Of a stretch of 34,655 nucleotides of DNA, positions 1 through 7,974 are shown piece by piece; within the stretch, counting starts at the first letter, position 1, and each line of letters opens with the position of its first letter. The DNA is from a virus. The translations under genes were made by a program, and so were the position numbers. Under the pieces are notes generated by a model, which made no database searches, was not told the origin of the DNA, and saw only the letters and a list, made by a program, of their open reading frames with translations. The DNA is taken from the IMG/VR virus record IMGVR_UViG_3300009159_000171, positions 1 through 34,655 of that record; one strand, given 5' to 3'.

Positions 1-900
1 AAGCAAATCACCTTGGTGCAGGCCTACACCCCTGCTGAGACTTTTTGGGTGGAGCTTGACGATGGGTTGGGGGTGCAGGGGGACAAGAACATGGCCCTGC
101 ATCTGGAGGACAAGAAGTACCGCATCAACCTCTGCGAGCACCTAGCCTACCGGGCGCAGCCCGGGGCCTACCGGACACACTTCACGCGGGCACTCAAGCG
201 CCGCACCGCCCCCGAGCTGATGGAGGAGGGGCTGCTGCACCGTGACGGCCGGGCTCAGTACTCCATCCCCAACGCCAAGCCGCTCCAGTACCCCACCCGG
301 GACCTCCCCGTCCCCCCGTTTATTGTGGGTCTGTGGTTCGGGAGGCGCGGCCGAAGCCGCAAGCTGCCCCTGCACGAGAGCAACTTCGAGTACGTCACCG
401 AGCGCCTGCGTGGGTTTGGCTACAGGACCCTCCGCAAAAAGAAGCCCTACTACGAGATCGCCCCCAAGGTGCCCAACGCCTTCCTGACAAACTACGCGAG
501 GATACCCACCGTTATACCTGAAGAGTACCTCCGCGGGTCGCTGGAGCAGAGGCACGACCTGTTGCGCGGCATAATCTGCGCCAAGCCCTACATCTACGTC
601 CAAGAGGAGGACGAGTACCAGTTCCGTGACCCCGACTGGCGCTTCCTGACTCGGGTGCAGGGTGTCTGCGAGTCCTTGGGCATAAAGACCCGCCTCTTTG
701 AGGTGCAGTACCGCCGGCAGTGGCGCCTGACCTTCAGGACGGACATCGAACTTGTCGTCGAACGGACAAAAAAGCAACAAGTGCCGCGCCACATGCGCCG
801 TTTTATCAAAAAAGTGTACCCATTCAAGCCAGAGCCCTGCATACACATCGAGGCGGGTGGCACGTTTCTTGCAGGGGAGGGATTCATAGCCGTATGTTGA
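1..900 (+). pseudogene. Decayed intein / LAGLIDADG homing-endonuclease reading frame, 5' end outside window
   Basis: The frame is open from base 1 (299 residues visible), so the start lies upstream; the TTG at 13 is not a convincing start. The layout follows inteins that carry a LAGLIDADG endonuclease. A Hint-like strand with VELDDG comes first, then YSIPNAKPLQYPTRDLP, then FIVGLWFGRRG at about 319-354 where active relatives have LLGLWLGDG. IPEEYLRGSLEQRHDLLRGI follows, ending at about 573, where relatives continue as LMDTDG. The frame ends in EPCIHIEAGGTFLAGEGF, the usual end of the Hint domain. Both acidic endonuclease positions are replaced (GRRG, ICAKP), and the terminal His-Asn needed for splicing is replaced by Ala-Val-Cys-stop. 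It therefore looks inactive for both cutting and splicing, though the frame itself is uninterrupted. It overlaps the terminase start by 7 bases. Family resemblance is judged by eye; whether it is a remnant or a domesticated free-standing protein cannot be decided without the upstream sequence. Confidence 0.62.
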
Positions 901-2327
901 CCAAAAATCAGGAAAAAACCTTAGCAACCTTCGCAAAGCTCAACAAACACTGGCCGAAGGAGCAGCTTGACCTCGCACTATGGCGCGTCAGGTGGGAGCT
1001 GACCGCCATGCCGCACCAAAAAGAGCCCGAGGAGGAGTACGACACCTTTTTTATGTGCGCCGGCCGGGGGGCGGGGAAGACCCACACAGCCTCCAACTGG
1101 ATCGGCCTGCGCGCGGCCATGTTCGGCAACACCCGGTGGCTTGTGGCGGCCCCCACAAGCTCGGACATCCGGGCGACTAACTTCGAGGGGGACTCGGGGC
1201 TGCTAAATATCATCCCCCCAAGCCTAATAAAGAGCTACAATAAATCTCTTTTTGAGATAGAGCTGAAGAACGGCAGCCTGATACGTGGCATACCGGCCTC
1301 CGAGCCCGAGCGGTACCGCGGCAGCCAGTGGCACGGGGCGCACCTTGACGAGCTGGCGGCGTGGGAGTACCTAGACGACTCCTACGACCAGATTCAGTTC
1401 ACCCTGAGGCTGAAAGACCCCCGCCTTGCGAGTGTGCAGCAGATCATCACCACCACCCCCAAGCCCAAGGAGCTGATCGTAGACCTTGTGGAGGGTAAGG
1501 TGGGGGGTAATGTGTATATGGTCAACGTCTCCTCCTACGCCAACCGCGCGAACCTGTCGAAGAGCTTCTTTAACGCCCTCGAGAGCTACGAGGGGACCGA
1601 CTTAGGGAAGCAGGAGATCGAGGGGAAGGTGCTCGACCCCGAGGACGTGGGGATAGTCAAGCGGAAGTGGTTCAAGATGTGGCCAGCGAAGAGGGAGACG
1701 CCAAAGCTGGAGTACGTCATCGCAAGCTACGACCCCGCCACCTCCGAGAAGACCCAGAACGACCCCACGGCCTGCACGGTGTGGGGGATATTTGAGAATC
1801 AGGACGTCGGGACGTGCGCCATCCTGCTCGACGCGTGGGATGCCCACATGTCCTACCCCGAGCTGAGGAAGCGCGTCATCGCGGACCACAAGGAGGTCGT
1901 GTACGGGGCGGACAACACGTTCGGTAAGGGGCGCAAGTCGGACTTGGCGCTGATCGAGGACAAGTCGGCCGGCATATCCCTGATACAGGAGCTCCAAGGC
2001 TCCGGGATAGCGGTGAGGTCGTACAACCCCGGCCGTTCGGACAAGGTGCAGCGCATGAACATCGTGGCACCACTGATAGCGAAGGGGAAAATCTACATAC
2101 CCGAGGACGCCAAGCTCACGGGGCAGTTCGCGGACTGGTCAAAGCGGTTCATGCGCCAAGTCTGCTCCTTCCCCGAGTCCGGGGGGCACGACGACTACGT
2201 CGACAGCCTCTCACAGGCACTGCGCATCCTGCGCGACTCCGGGTGGCTCCAGCTTGACATGCTACCGGCGAGGGACTTTGAGTACGCGGACGACCGCAGG
2301 AAGCGCGTGAACCCGTACGCCCAGTAA
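894..2327 (+). CDS. Terminase large subunit (DNA-packaging ATPase/nuclease)
   Basis: This is the motor that pumps DNA into the prohead through the portal and cuts the concatemer. With the ATG at 894 it is 477 residues, normal for the family. The start follows a GGGAGG ribosome site at 875-880; an upstream in-frame extension inside gene 1 is not needed. Walker A is GRGAGKT (residues 57-63), Walker B is GAHLDE (D152, E153), and ITTTP near 186-190 is the coupling motif. The C-terminal RNase H-like nuclease has its acids at SYDPA (D280), IEDKSAG (D356) and GGHDDYVDS (about D433-D437). All key residues are present, so the enzyme should be active even though a broken intein frame precedes it. The small subunit is not in the window. 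Confidence 0.95.
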   Translation: MLTKNQEKTLATFAKLNKHWPKEQLDLALWRVRWELTAMPHQKEPEEEYDTFFMCAGRGAGKTHTASNWIGLRAAMFGNTRWLVAAPTSSDIRATNFEGDSGLLNIIPPSLIKSYNKSLFEIELKNGSLIRGIPASEPERYRGSQWHGAHLDELAAWEYLDDSYDQIQFTLRLKDPRLASVQQIITTTPKPKELIVDLVEGKVGGNVYMVNVSSYANRANLSKSFFNALESYEGTDLGKQEIEGKVLDPEDVGIVKRKWFKMWPAKRETPKLEYVIASYDPATSEKTQNDPTACTVWGIFENQDVGTCAILLDAWDAHMSYPELRKRVIADHKEVVYGADNTFGKGRKSDLALIEDKSAGISLIQELQGSGIAVRSYNPGRSDKVQRMNIVAPLIAKGKIYIPEDAKLTGQFADWSKRFMRQVCSFPESGGHDDYVDSLSQALRILRDSGWLQLDMLPARDFEYADDRRKRVNPYAQ

Positions 2328-2427
2328 TTTAGGCTCTAAGGCTGCTTACGCCTAATATCTGGGGCGGTAACCTACGATTTTTTGCATAAGTGGTTATAGG
2401 TACCCAAACAACCACAACGACGGCGCC
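2328..2427 (+). other. Intergenic region with promoter-like element
   Basis: One hundred bases between terminase and the next gene. A short inverted repeat TTAGGC (2329-2334) / GCCTAA (2350-2355) lacks a T-run and is at best a weak hairpin. The rest holds the promoter-like element described separately. No obvious ribosome site precedes the ATG at 2428. Confidence 0.5.
2361..2400 (+). promoter_or_regulatory. Phage promoter-like element, copy 1
   Basis: GGGCG at 2362-2366, 19 bases, then ATAAG at 2386-2390, with six T before the second box and TGGTTATAGG after it. The 23 bases 2378-2400 are identical to copy 4 at 21661-21683. It lies 28 bases before the ATG of the 574-residue gene. Spacing fits a -35/-10 promoter read by a bacterial-type polymerase with a special sigma factor; the boxes are not the usual TTGACA/TATAAT. 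Confidence 0.75.
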
Positions 2428-4152
2428 ATGACACCTTTCAAGACCCCGAAGCAGATGATGATGGAGATGGCCGGCCTCCCGCACTACGCTGGGGGCCGCG
2501 AGGTGTTTGGTAAATATGTATCCTCGGGCGTCAAGCAGCTCATGGACGAGGCCGTCAAGCGTTTCACCCGGTCCGCCGGCCGCGCCCCGCACGCGCAGGA
2601 GATGGCGGAGCTCGAGCAGCACGCCCAGCAGTTCGCGAAGCCCCCGTACACCCCCAAGACGGACCCCGTGACGCAGGCACGCGCCGCGCACGCCCTGAGG
2701 GTCGACCCAAATATAAACACCGAGATGGCGCCGATCTACGCCCGGGACCCGTTCCTGACGCAGCAGGCCTTCGGCCGCGGCGTGAAGGGCACCCACTTCG
2801 CACCCGATACAATGGACATAAACGACCCAAAAGTGGCCCAAATGGTCGGCGAGGAGGTCGGCGGCTTCCGCAGCGCGGGCGCACCCAAGACGAGCCTGAC
2901 CCCCGGCGCCGAGTGGATGGTGGAAAAGTCAGAAGACGTCATAGCCCGGCAGCTGGGAGGCAAGGGCGACATCGGGGGGCAGCTGAAGCAGGCCTTCCTC
3001 GAGAAGACGGGCAGGAACCCCAACGAGGACGAGATGAACGCCCTCATCGCCGCGTTCAACCCGGCGAGGCACAACTTCACCGGGCAGGAGATTGGAGACG
3101 TGTTGCTGCAGCGCCCCAAGAGCCGTGTGGGCATGCCCGAGTGGCGCGAAAACGCCCGGGCAACAGGAATCCCGGAGTCGTACACACAACTCAGACCCGG
3201 GAACTACCGCGAAAATCTCAAAGATGAGATGGCGCTCGCGAGCGGGCAGGTCCCCTCCGCGCTGCCGGAGTTTGAGCGTGAGGCGGCCAAGATAGCGAAG
3301 CGCCGCAACCGCCCGGCCCCCGAGCCAAAGGAAGTAACCTACGACGAGAACGGCGTCCCGCACTACCACTACGCCGGGGGAGGCAGTATCTCACCACGAG
3401 ATATGCAGGCCGACCTGATGGTCAACAACCGCTACGCCGAGGGCCGCACCGTCTCCCCAAGAGAGTTTATGGGGGCTCAAGACGTCCGTCAAGCGGAGTA
3501 TCTGAAAAACTTGCAATCCTCGACAGATCAAAGAGAGAAAGAGTACGCGCAACGGATGCAGAGACAAAGACAACAACAAATAGACGCCCAGCGGGCGCAC
3601 GTCACGGCGCTGTACAATCAAGAAGTTCAGGCGCTAGAAGAAAACCGGATGAAAAATAGCATCACGCAGGGCGGCCTGCCGTTCAGGCCGTTTGGGGTAG
3701 ACACCGGGTACACCATGCCGGAGTTTATGTCAAACGCACTGGCCGCGTCAGGAAAAAATTATATGGGCTACGCGCGCGGCGTGCCGCAGGCCTTCGGCAT
3801 GGGCGATCGAAAAGAAATAGACGCCGCGGCGGAAAGAGACAGACCCCTTATGGAAACCGGAGCGGGGATGATTGGAAGCGCGGTGCTGGACCCCCTGAAC
3901 GCGGTGCCCTTTGCGGCAAACACCTATAAAAGCGCCGCGGGGATGGGCGCGTTAATGGGTGCCATGCAGCCGGTGACAACCCAAGAAAATTCTAGTGTCG
4001 CGCAAGGGAAACTTGAGAACGCAGCGACTTCAGGGGCGCTTGGCGCCGGCATATTGGCCGCCTTGCGCGGCGCTGGACGCGGGGCACGATACACCGCAAA
4101 TAAAGGCTCTAACGCCCTCGAGGCGATGTACAACCGACTCAGGAACCAGTAG
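2428..4152 (+). CDS. Probable virion (ejection/internal) protein, 574 aa
   Basis: No enzymatic domain was recognised. Residues about 1-330 are polar and rich in helix-forming residues. Around 315 lies HYHYAGGGSISPRDMQADL, a Tyr-Ala-Gly-Gly segment also seen in other virion genes of this window. Residues about 360-405 are a Gln/Arg-rich coiled-coil-like stretch (RMQRQRQQQIDAQRAHV). The last 110 residues are Gly/Ala-rich and hydrophobic (AGMIGSAVLDPLNAVPFAAN, GALMGAMQPV, GALGAGILAALRGAG). That kind of segment is common in phage proteins that are ejected with DNA and insert into the host membrane. The gene has its own promoter-like element and stands between terminase and portal. Function is inferred from composition and position only; no Shine-Dalgarno sequence is evident. 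Confidence 0.6.
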   Translation: MTPFKTPKQMMMEMAGLPHYAGGREVFGKYVSSGVKQLMDEAVKRFTRSAGRAPHAQEMAELEQHAQQFAKPPYTPKTDPVTQARAAHALRVDPNINTEMAPIYARDPFLTQQAFGRGVKGTHFAPDTMDINDPKVAQMVGEEVGGFRSAGAPKTSLTPGAEWMVEKSEDVIARQLGGKGDIGGQLKQAFLEKTGRNPNEDEMNALIAAFNPARHNFTGQEIGDVLLQRPKSRVGMPEWRENARATGIPESYTQLRPGNYRENLKDEMALASGQVPSALPEFEREAAKIAKRRNRPAPEPKEVTYDENGVPHYHYAGGGSISPRDMQADLMVNNRYAEGRTVSPREFMGAQDVRQAEYLKNLQSSTDQREKEYAQRMQRQRQQQIDAQRAHVTALYNQEVQALEENRMKNSITQGGLPFRPFGVDTGYTMPEFMSNALAASGKNYMGYARGVPQAFGMGDRKEIDAAAERDRPLMETGAGMIGSAVLDPLNAVPFAANTYKSAAGMGALMGAMQPVTTQENSSVAQGKLENAATSGALGAGILAALRGAGRGARYTANKGSNALEAMYNRLRNQ

Positions 4153-4158
4153 AAATCT

Positions 4159-7083
4159 ATGGCTCTCCCCACACTCCCCATGCAGCAGGGCGCTAACCTC
4201 CCAGACCTAGAGTCGGACAGGACCGTCGAGGAGGCGCGCAAGCAGCAAGAAGAGATCGAGCACTACGAGGAGGCGCTGGGGCTTGAGCCCGAGCAGGCCG
4301 AGCAGGAGGTCATAGAGCTTGACGATGGGTCGGTGGTGATTAACTACCGAGACAAAGAGGGCCCCGGGGAGAACCCCGAGTTCTACGCCAACCTAGCGGA
4401 GAAATTCGATGAGTCAGTACTTGACCAGCTTTCCAATGAGTACTTGGACTACGTTGACGTCGACCGGGAGTCGCGTAAGGAACGTGATAAGCAATACGAA
4501 GATGGTCTGCGTAGAACCGGCCTCGGTAAGGACGCCCCCGGAGGCGCAACCTTCGACGGAGCCTCTAAGGTTGTACACCCCGTCATGGCAGAGGCGTGCG
4601 TAGACTTCGCCGCCTCCGCGTCAAAGGAACTCCTGCCACCTGATGGCATAGTCAAATCTGAAATCCGCGGCGACGCGGACAGGAAGCGCATGGAGACCGC
4701 CGAGCGCAAGGTGACCTTCATGAACTGGCAGCTGGTGGAGCAAATCCCCGGCTACATAGACGAGATGGAGCAGCTCCTGACCCAGCTCCCGCTGGGTGGC
4801 TCGCAGTACCTGAAGTGGTGGTTCGACGAGGAGCAGCGGCGCCCGGACTGCGAATGGGTCCCAATCGACAACGTCCTGCTGCCCTACGCCTCCACGAACT
4901 TCTACACCTCACCAAGGATCACCGAGGTGCAGGACATCACGGAGGACACGTACGTCAGCCGCATCGAGCAGGGCATCTACCGCGACCTAGAGAACGCCGG
5001 CACCCCCTCCGAGATAGAGGTGGACAAGAAGACACGATCCCAGCAGGCCAACGACAAGATCGAGGGCAAGAGCGCCCCCGAGAAGAACATTGACGGCGTC
5101 CGGCGCGTCTACGAGATAACGTGCTACCTGCGCCTCGAGGAGGACAAGGAGTCCGAGGGCAAGCGCGCGCCGTACATCATGACGATTGACGAGAGTTCTG
5201 AGAAGGTGCTCTCGCTGTACCGCAACTGGGAGGCCAACGATGAGAAGCGAACCAAACTGGACTGGATCGTGGAGTACAAGTTCATTCCTTGGCGAGGGGC
5301 CTACGCCATTGGACTTCCTCATCTTATCGGTGGCCTTTCTGCTGCTCTTACCGGGGCTCTTAGGGCTCTACTTGACGCTGCTCACATCAACAACAGCCAG
5401 ACAATGCTTAAGCTCAAGGGTGGACGCATATCTGGACAGTCTGACCGCATAGAGCCCACGCAGGTTCTGGAGATCGAGGGCAGCCCGGGGGTGGACGACA
5501 TCCGCAAGCTGGCGATGGCCCTGCCGTTCAACCCACCCTCCAGCGTCTTGTTCAATCTGCTTGGGTGGCTGACCGACGCCGCCAAGGGGGTCGTGACGAC
5601 CGCCGAGGAGAAGATCAAGGACGCCAACGCCAACACGCCCGTGGGCACGACGCAGGCGCTGATTGAGCAGGGAGCCAAGGTATTCTCCAGCATCCACGCC
5701 CGCATGCACCGCTCGCAGGCGAAGACCCTCAAGATTCTTTCCCGCATCAACCACTGGTACCTCGAGGACATGGACAACCAGTCCGGCACCGAGATCGAGG
5801 TGCGGGACTTCGCGGACAACAACGACATCCGCCCGGTATCGGACCCAAACATATTCTCCGAGACCCAGCGTCTGGCTCAGGCTCAGGCCGTGCTGCAGCT
5901 GGCCACACAGGCGCCGCAGCTGTACGACCTCAGGGCGGCGCACCGCCGCATCCTCAAGCAGATGAAGGTGCCCGCCATAAACGAGATTCTGCCCGACCCG
6001 GACGGCATCAAGGAGTCCAACCCGGCACTCGAGAACGTGGCGATGGTTATGGGGCGACCCGCCGCGGCCTACCCAGACCAAGACCACATCAGCCACATCC
6101 AGACGCACCTGATGTTCGCGGTGGACCCAAACTACGGCAGCAACCCGGTCATCGGGCCGGCCTTCGCCCCGCACGTGCTGGACCACATCAAGCAGCACAT
6201 GACCCTCTACTACCTGCAGTCCATGCGCGGCTACGTGGCGCAGGCCTCCGGCGGGGAGGACACGATGAAGCTCCACGAGGAGCGCCCCCTCGACAAGGAC
6301 TCCCAGAAGGCACTGGCTTTGGCCTCCCAGATGGTGATGCAGGACTCCCAGCAGGCCTTCGCGCAGATACAGCCTCAGGTGCAGCAGCTGGCGCAGAAGG
6401 TGCAGCAGGCCCAGCAGGCGCAGCAGGAGTCCGCGGCGCTGGCGGACCCAACCGCTCAGGTGCTGATGAAGACCCAGATGGCGGAGACCCAGCGCAAGGC
6501 GCAGGAGTTCCAGAGCCAGATGCAGAGCGACATGCAGAAGACGCAGCAGGACTACCAGCTTAAGGTTGCGGAGCTCTCCCAGAAGGTTCAGGAGCTCACG
6601 GTCAAGTACCAGACCCAGACCGCGATCGACAGCCAGAAGAACGCCACGACCATCGCCCTCGCGAACATCGACAACGCCGCCAAGGAGCGCGTGGCGATGA
6701 TAAACGCCGGGGTGCAGTTAGACACGCAGCAGGCGCAGCTTGAGCACGAGCAGGGGCTCTCCGCCATGGAGGCCATACACGCCGCCAGCACGGACATAAG
6801 GCAGCACGGTCTGGCCGTGGAGCAGCAGCAGTTCCAAAGCGCCGCGGAGCAGGTGGCGAAGCAGGCACAGGCCGCGCAGGACCACCAGCAGGGCATGGAG
6901 CAGAAGAGCCAGCAGGGGCAACTAGACCGGCTGCAGTCAGGTCAGGAGCACGGGCAGGCGCTGCAGCAGGGCGCTCAGGACGCGCAGAACCAGTCCATGC
7001 AGTCCGAGCAGGAGCACGGGCAGGCGCTGCAGCAACAAGCCGCGCAGCCACAACCGCAACAACCACCACAGACACCCACTTAG
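4159..7083 (+). CDS. Portal protein, P22-like, with long Gln-rich C-terminal tail
   Basis: This is the ring at the capsid vertex through which DNA passes. At 974 residues it is longer than most portals. Residues about 60-640 carry the conserved core seen in aquatic podovirus portals (GASKVVHPVMAEACVDFAA, LPLGGSQYLKWWF, WRGAYAIGLPHLIGGLSAAL, NANTPVGTTQALIEQGAKVF). From about residue 700 to the end there is an almost continuous Gln/Ala/Glu-rich helix (QKVQQAQQAQQES, QMAETQRKAQEFQSQM). It may form a barrel inside the capsid like the P22 portal barrel. Near the C-terminus a 26-base sequence is repeated (separate entry). The start ATG at 4159 follows the previous stop by 6 bases. At 5280-5460, over the most conserved stretch, codons end in T much more often than elsewhere in the gene. 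Confidence 0.9.
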   Translation: MALPTLPMQQGANLPDLESDRTVEEARKQQEEIEHYEEALGLEPEQAEQEVIELDDGSVVINYRDKEGPGENPEFYANLAEKFDESVLDQLSNEYLDYVDVDRESRKERDKQYEDGLRRTGLGKDAPGGATFDGASKVVHPVMAEACVDFAASASKELLPPDGIVKSEIRGDADRKRMETAERKVTFMNWQLVEQIPGYIDEMEQLLTQLPLGGSQYLKWWFDEEQRRPDCEWVPIDNVLLPYASTNFYTSPRITEVQDITEDTYVSRIEQGIYRDLENAGTPSEIEVDKKTRSQQANDKIEGKSAPEKNIDGVRRVYEITCYLRLEEDKESEGKRAPYIMTIDESSEKVLSLYRNWEANDEKRTKLDWIVEYKFIPWRGAYAIGLPHLIGGLSAALTGALRALLDAAHINNSQTMLKLKGGRISGQSDRIEPTQVLEIEGSPGVDDIRKLAMALPFNPPSSVLFNLLGWLTDAAKGVVTTAEEKIKDANANTPVGTTQALIEQGAKVFSSIHARMHRSQAKTLKILSRINHWYLEDMDNQSGTEIEVRDFADNNDIRPVSDPNIFSETQRLAQAQAVLQLATQAPQLYDLRAAHRRILKQMKVPAINEILPDPDGIKESNPALENVAMVMGRPAAAYPDQDHISHIQTHLMFAVDPNYGSNPVIGPAFAPHVLDHIKQHMTLYYLQSMRGYVAQASGGEDTMKLHEERPLDKDSQKALALASQMVMQDSQQAFAQIQPQVQQLAQKVQQAQQAQQESAALADPTAQVLMKTQMAETQRKAQEFQSQMQSDMQKTQQDYQLKVAELSQKVQELTVKYQTQTAIDSQKNATTIALANIDNAAKERVAMINAGVQLDTQQAQLEHEQGLSAMEAIHAASTDIRQHGLAVEQQQFQSAAEQVAKQAQAAQDHQQGMEQKSQQGQLDRLQSGQEHGQALQQGAQDAQNQSMQSEQEHGQALQQQAAQPQPQQPPQTPT
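6943..7034 (+). repeat. 26-bp direct repeat in portal C-terminus
   Basis: The same 26 bases (beginning CAGGAGCACGGGCAGG) occur at 6943-6968 and 7009-7034. They encode the repeated peptide QEHGQALQQ in the Gln-rich tail. The distance (66 bases) is a multiple of three, so gain or loss of a unit keeps the frame. Confidence 0.9.
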
Positions 7084-7092
7084 GAGACACCC

Positions 7093-7296
7093 ATGAGCGA
7101 CGAGAACCTTAAAGGCTTCCGGCAGACGTACCAAGAGACCGGCAAGGCCAGCTCCGGCGGCGGCCCGGCGGCCAAGATAGAGAAGGGCGTGTCCGGCTCG
7201 CACCGCGACAATAACTGGAAAATTGGCGCCTCGCAGGCCAAGCTGCGCCTCGCCGGTAAGATTGGCCCCAAGAATTTGGTGGAATATACAAAATAG
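7093..7296 (+). CDS. Small conserved-looking phage protein, 67 aa
   Basis: Unrecognised. It is a basic, Gly/Ser/Lys-rich, probably unstructured protein (SSGGGPAAKIEKGVSGSHR) lacking Cys and hydrophobic segments. The ATG at 7093 has a clear ribosome site (TAGGAG at 7081-7086) that overlaps the portal stop codon. Being directly after portal and before the capsid module it is probably a minor virion or assembly protein. Composition matches its neighbours. Confidence 0.7.
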   Translation: MSDENLKGFRQTYQETGKASSGGGPAAKIEKGVSGSHRDNNWKIGASQAKLRLAGKIGPKNLVEYTK

Positions 7297-7297
7297 T

Positions 7298-7336
7298 AGG
7301 GCGGATGTTGCATTTGTTTTGCATAAGTTAATATAT
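7298..7336 (+). promoter_or_regulatory. Phage promoter-like element, copy 2
   Basis: GGGCG at 7299-7303 and ATAAG at 7323-7327, separated by exactly 19 bases, with TTTT before the second box. The downstream part is AGTTAATATATG rather than TATAGG. The start codon of the next gene (7335) falls about where the transcript would begin. The upstream box overlaps the end of the preceding gene's stop region. Confidence 0.7.
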
Positions 7337-7529
7337 GCAAGACATAATTCGCGAGATACTGAGGCGCGTAGGCGCCGCAAAGATTTTGCTGGAGAGTTCC
7401 GTAGCCTCCGGCACAAACATCCACAGCTTTGAGGCATACCAGCGCCTCGTGGGTAAGAGGGAGGGCCTGTCAGAGACCCTCGACATTATCAATGACATCC
7501 TTACGGAGGATGACGAGAAGGACACATGA
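7335..7529 (+). CDS. Small helical protein, 64 aa, possibly translated from a leaderless transcript
   Basis: Unrecognised. It is an amphipathic helical, mildly acidic protein (MQDIIREILRRVGAAKILLE, SETLDIINDILTEDDEKD). The only in-frame ATG, at 7335, begins 8 bases after the ATAAG box of the upstream promoter-like element. A transcript made from it would have little or no 5' leader, and no ribosome site is available. The end overlaps the GroES-like gene by 4 bases (ATGA at 7526-7529), so the two are likely translationally coupled and this protein may act with capsid folding. That role is inference from context only. Confidence 0.65.
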   Translation: MQDIIREILRRVGAAKILLESSVASGTNIHSFEAYQRLVGKREGLSETLDIINDILTEDDEKDT

Positions 7530-7954
7530 AAGAAAAAATCGAGCCCGATTTGAGGACAGAGGCAGAGGTATTTCCACAGGTTGACCCCGGCGTAGACATT
7601 GTAGGTGACCGGGTTCTGGTGCAACTGCGTAGGACTAAGTCCAAATCGCGCGGGGGCATCGTTCTGGTTCAAGAGACCAAGGACACCGTGAAATACAACG
7701 AGGTCGTTGCGAAGGTAGTTTCAATTGGTCCGCTGGCGTACAAATCGCCAGACACGCTAGAAACGTGGCCCGAGGGCGCGTGGTGCAGCGTTGGGGACCT
7801 CGTCCGCACCATCAAGTGGGGCGGCGACAGGTGGACAGTCGACCTAGACGACGACAACGACCCCGTAGTTTTCATCATTGTAGGCGCCAGAGAAGTGATC
7901 GCGAGGATTCGCAGCTTCGAGGACGCGCGCAAGATGAAATCCTTTGTAGACTAA
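7526..7954 (+). CDS. GroES-like co-chaperonin
   Basis: It resembles the co-chaperonin 10 family, which caps GroEL. At 142 residues it is longer than GroES (about 97). GDRVLVQLRRTKSKSRGGIV (residues about 27-46) matches the opening strand and mobile loop of GroES, where a Gly-Gly-Ile-Val/Leu segment contacts GroEL. NEVVAKVVSIGP follows the strand that leads to the roof. The C-terminal part (DDDNDPVVFIIVGAREVIAR) is like the closing strand that normally reads ILAIVE. Its place just before scaffold and capsid genes suggests it adapts host GroEL to fold the capsid protein, as T4 gp31 does. Overlap ATGA with the upstream gene. Confidence 0.8.
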   Translation: MKEKIEPDLRTEAEVFPQVDPGVDIVGDRVLVQLRRTKSKSRGGIVLVQETKDTVKYNEVVAKVVSIGPLAYKSPDTLETWPEGAWCSVGDLVRTIKWGGDRWTVDLDDDNDPVVFIIVGAREVIARIRSFEDARKMKSFVD

Positions 7955-7974
7955 TACTTTGAAGAAAGTAGATC

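Noticed and set aside
720-893. Extension of the terminase frame upstream of 894
   Set aside because: It overlaps the intein-like gene in another frame, is Arg/His-rich without family similarity, and the ATG at 894 has a ribosome site.
142-936. Antisense open frame (about 264 codons) opposite the intein-like gene
   Set aside because: The + strand frame has recognisable intein order; the antisense product has no known features.
2329-2355. Terminator after the terminase gene
   Set aside because: The 6-base inverted repeat has a 15-base loop and no T-run.
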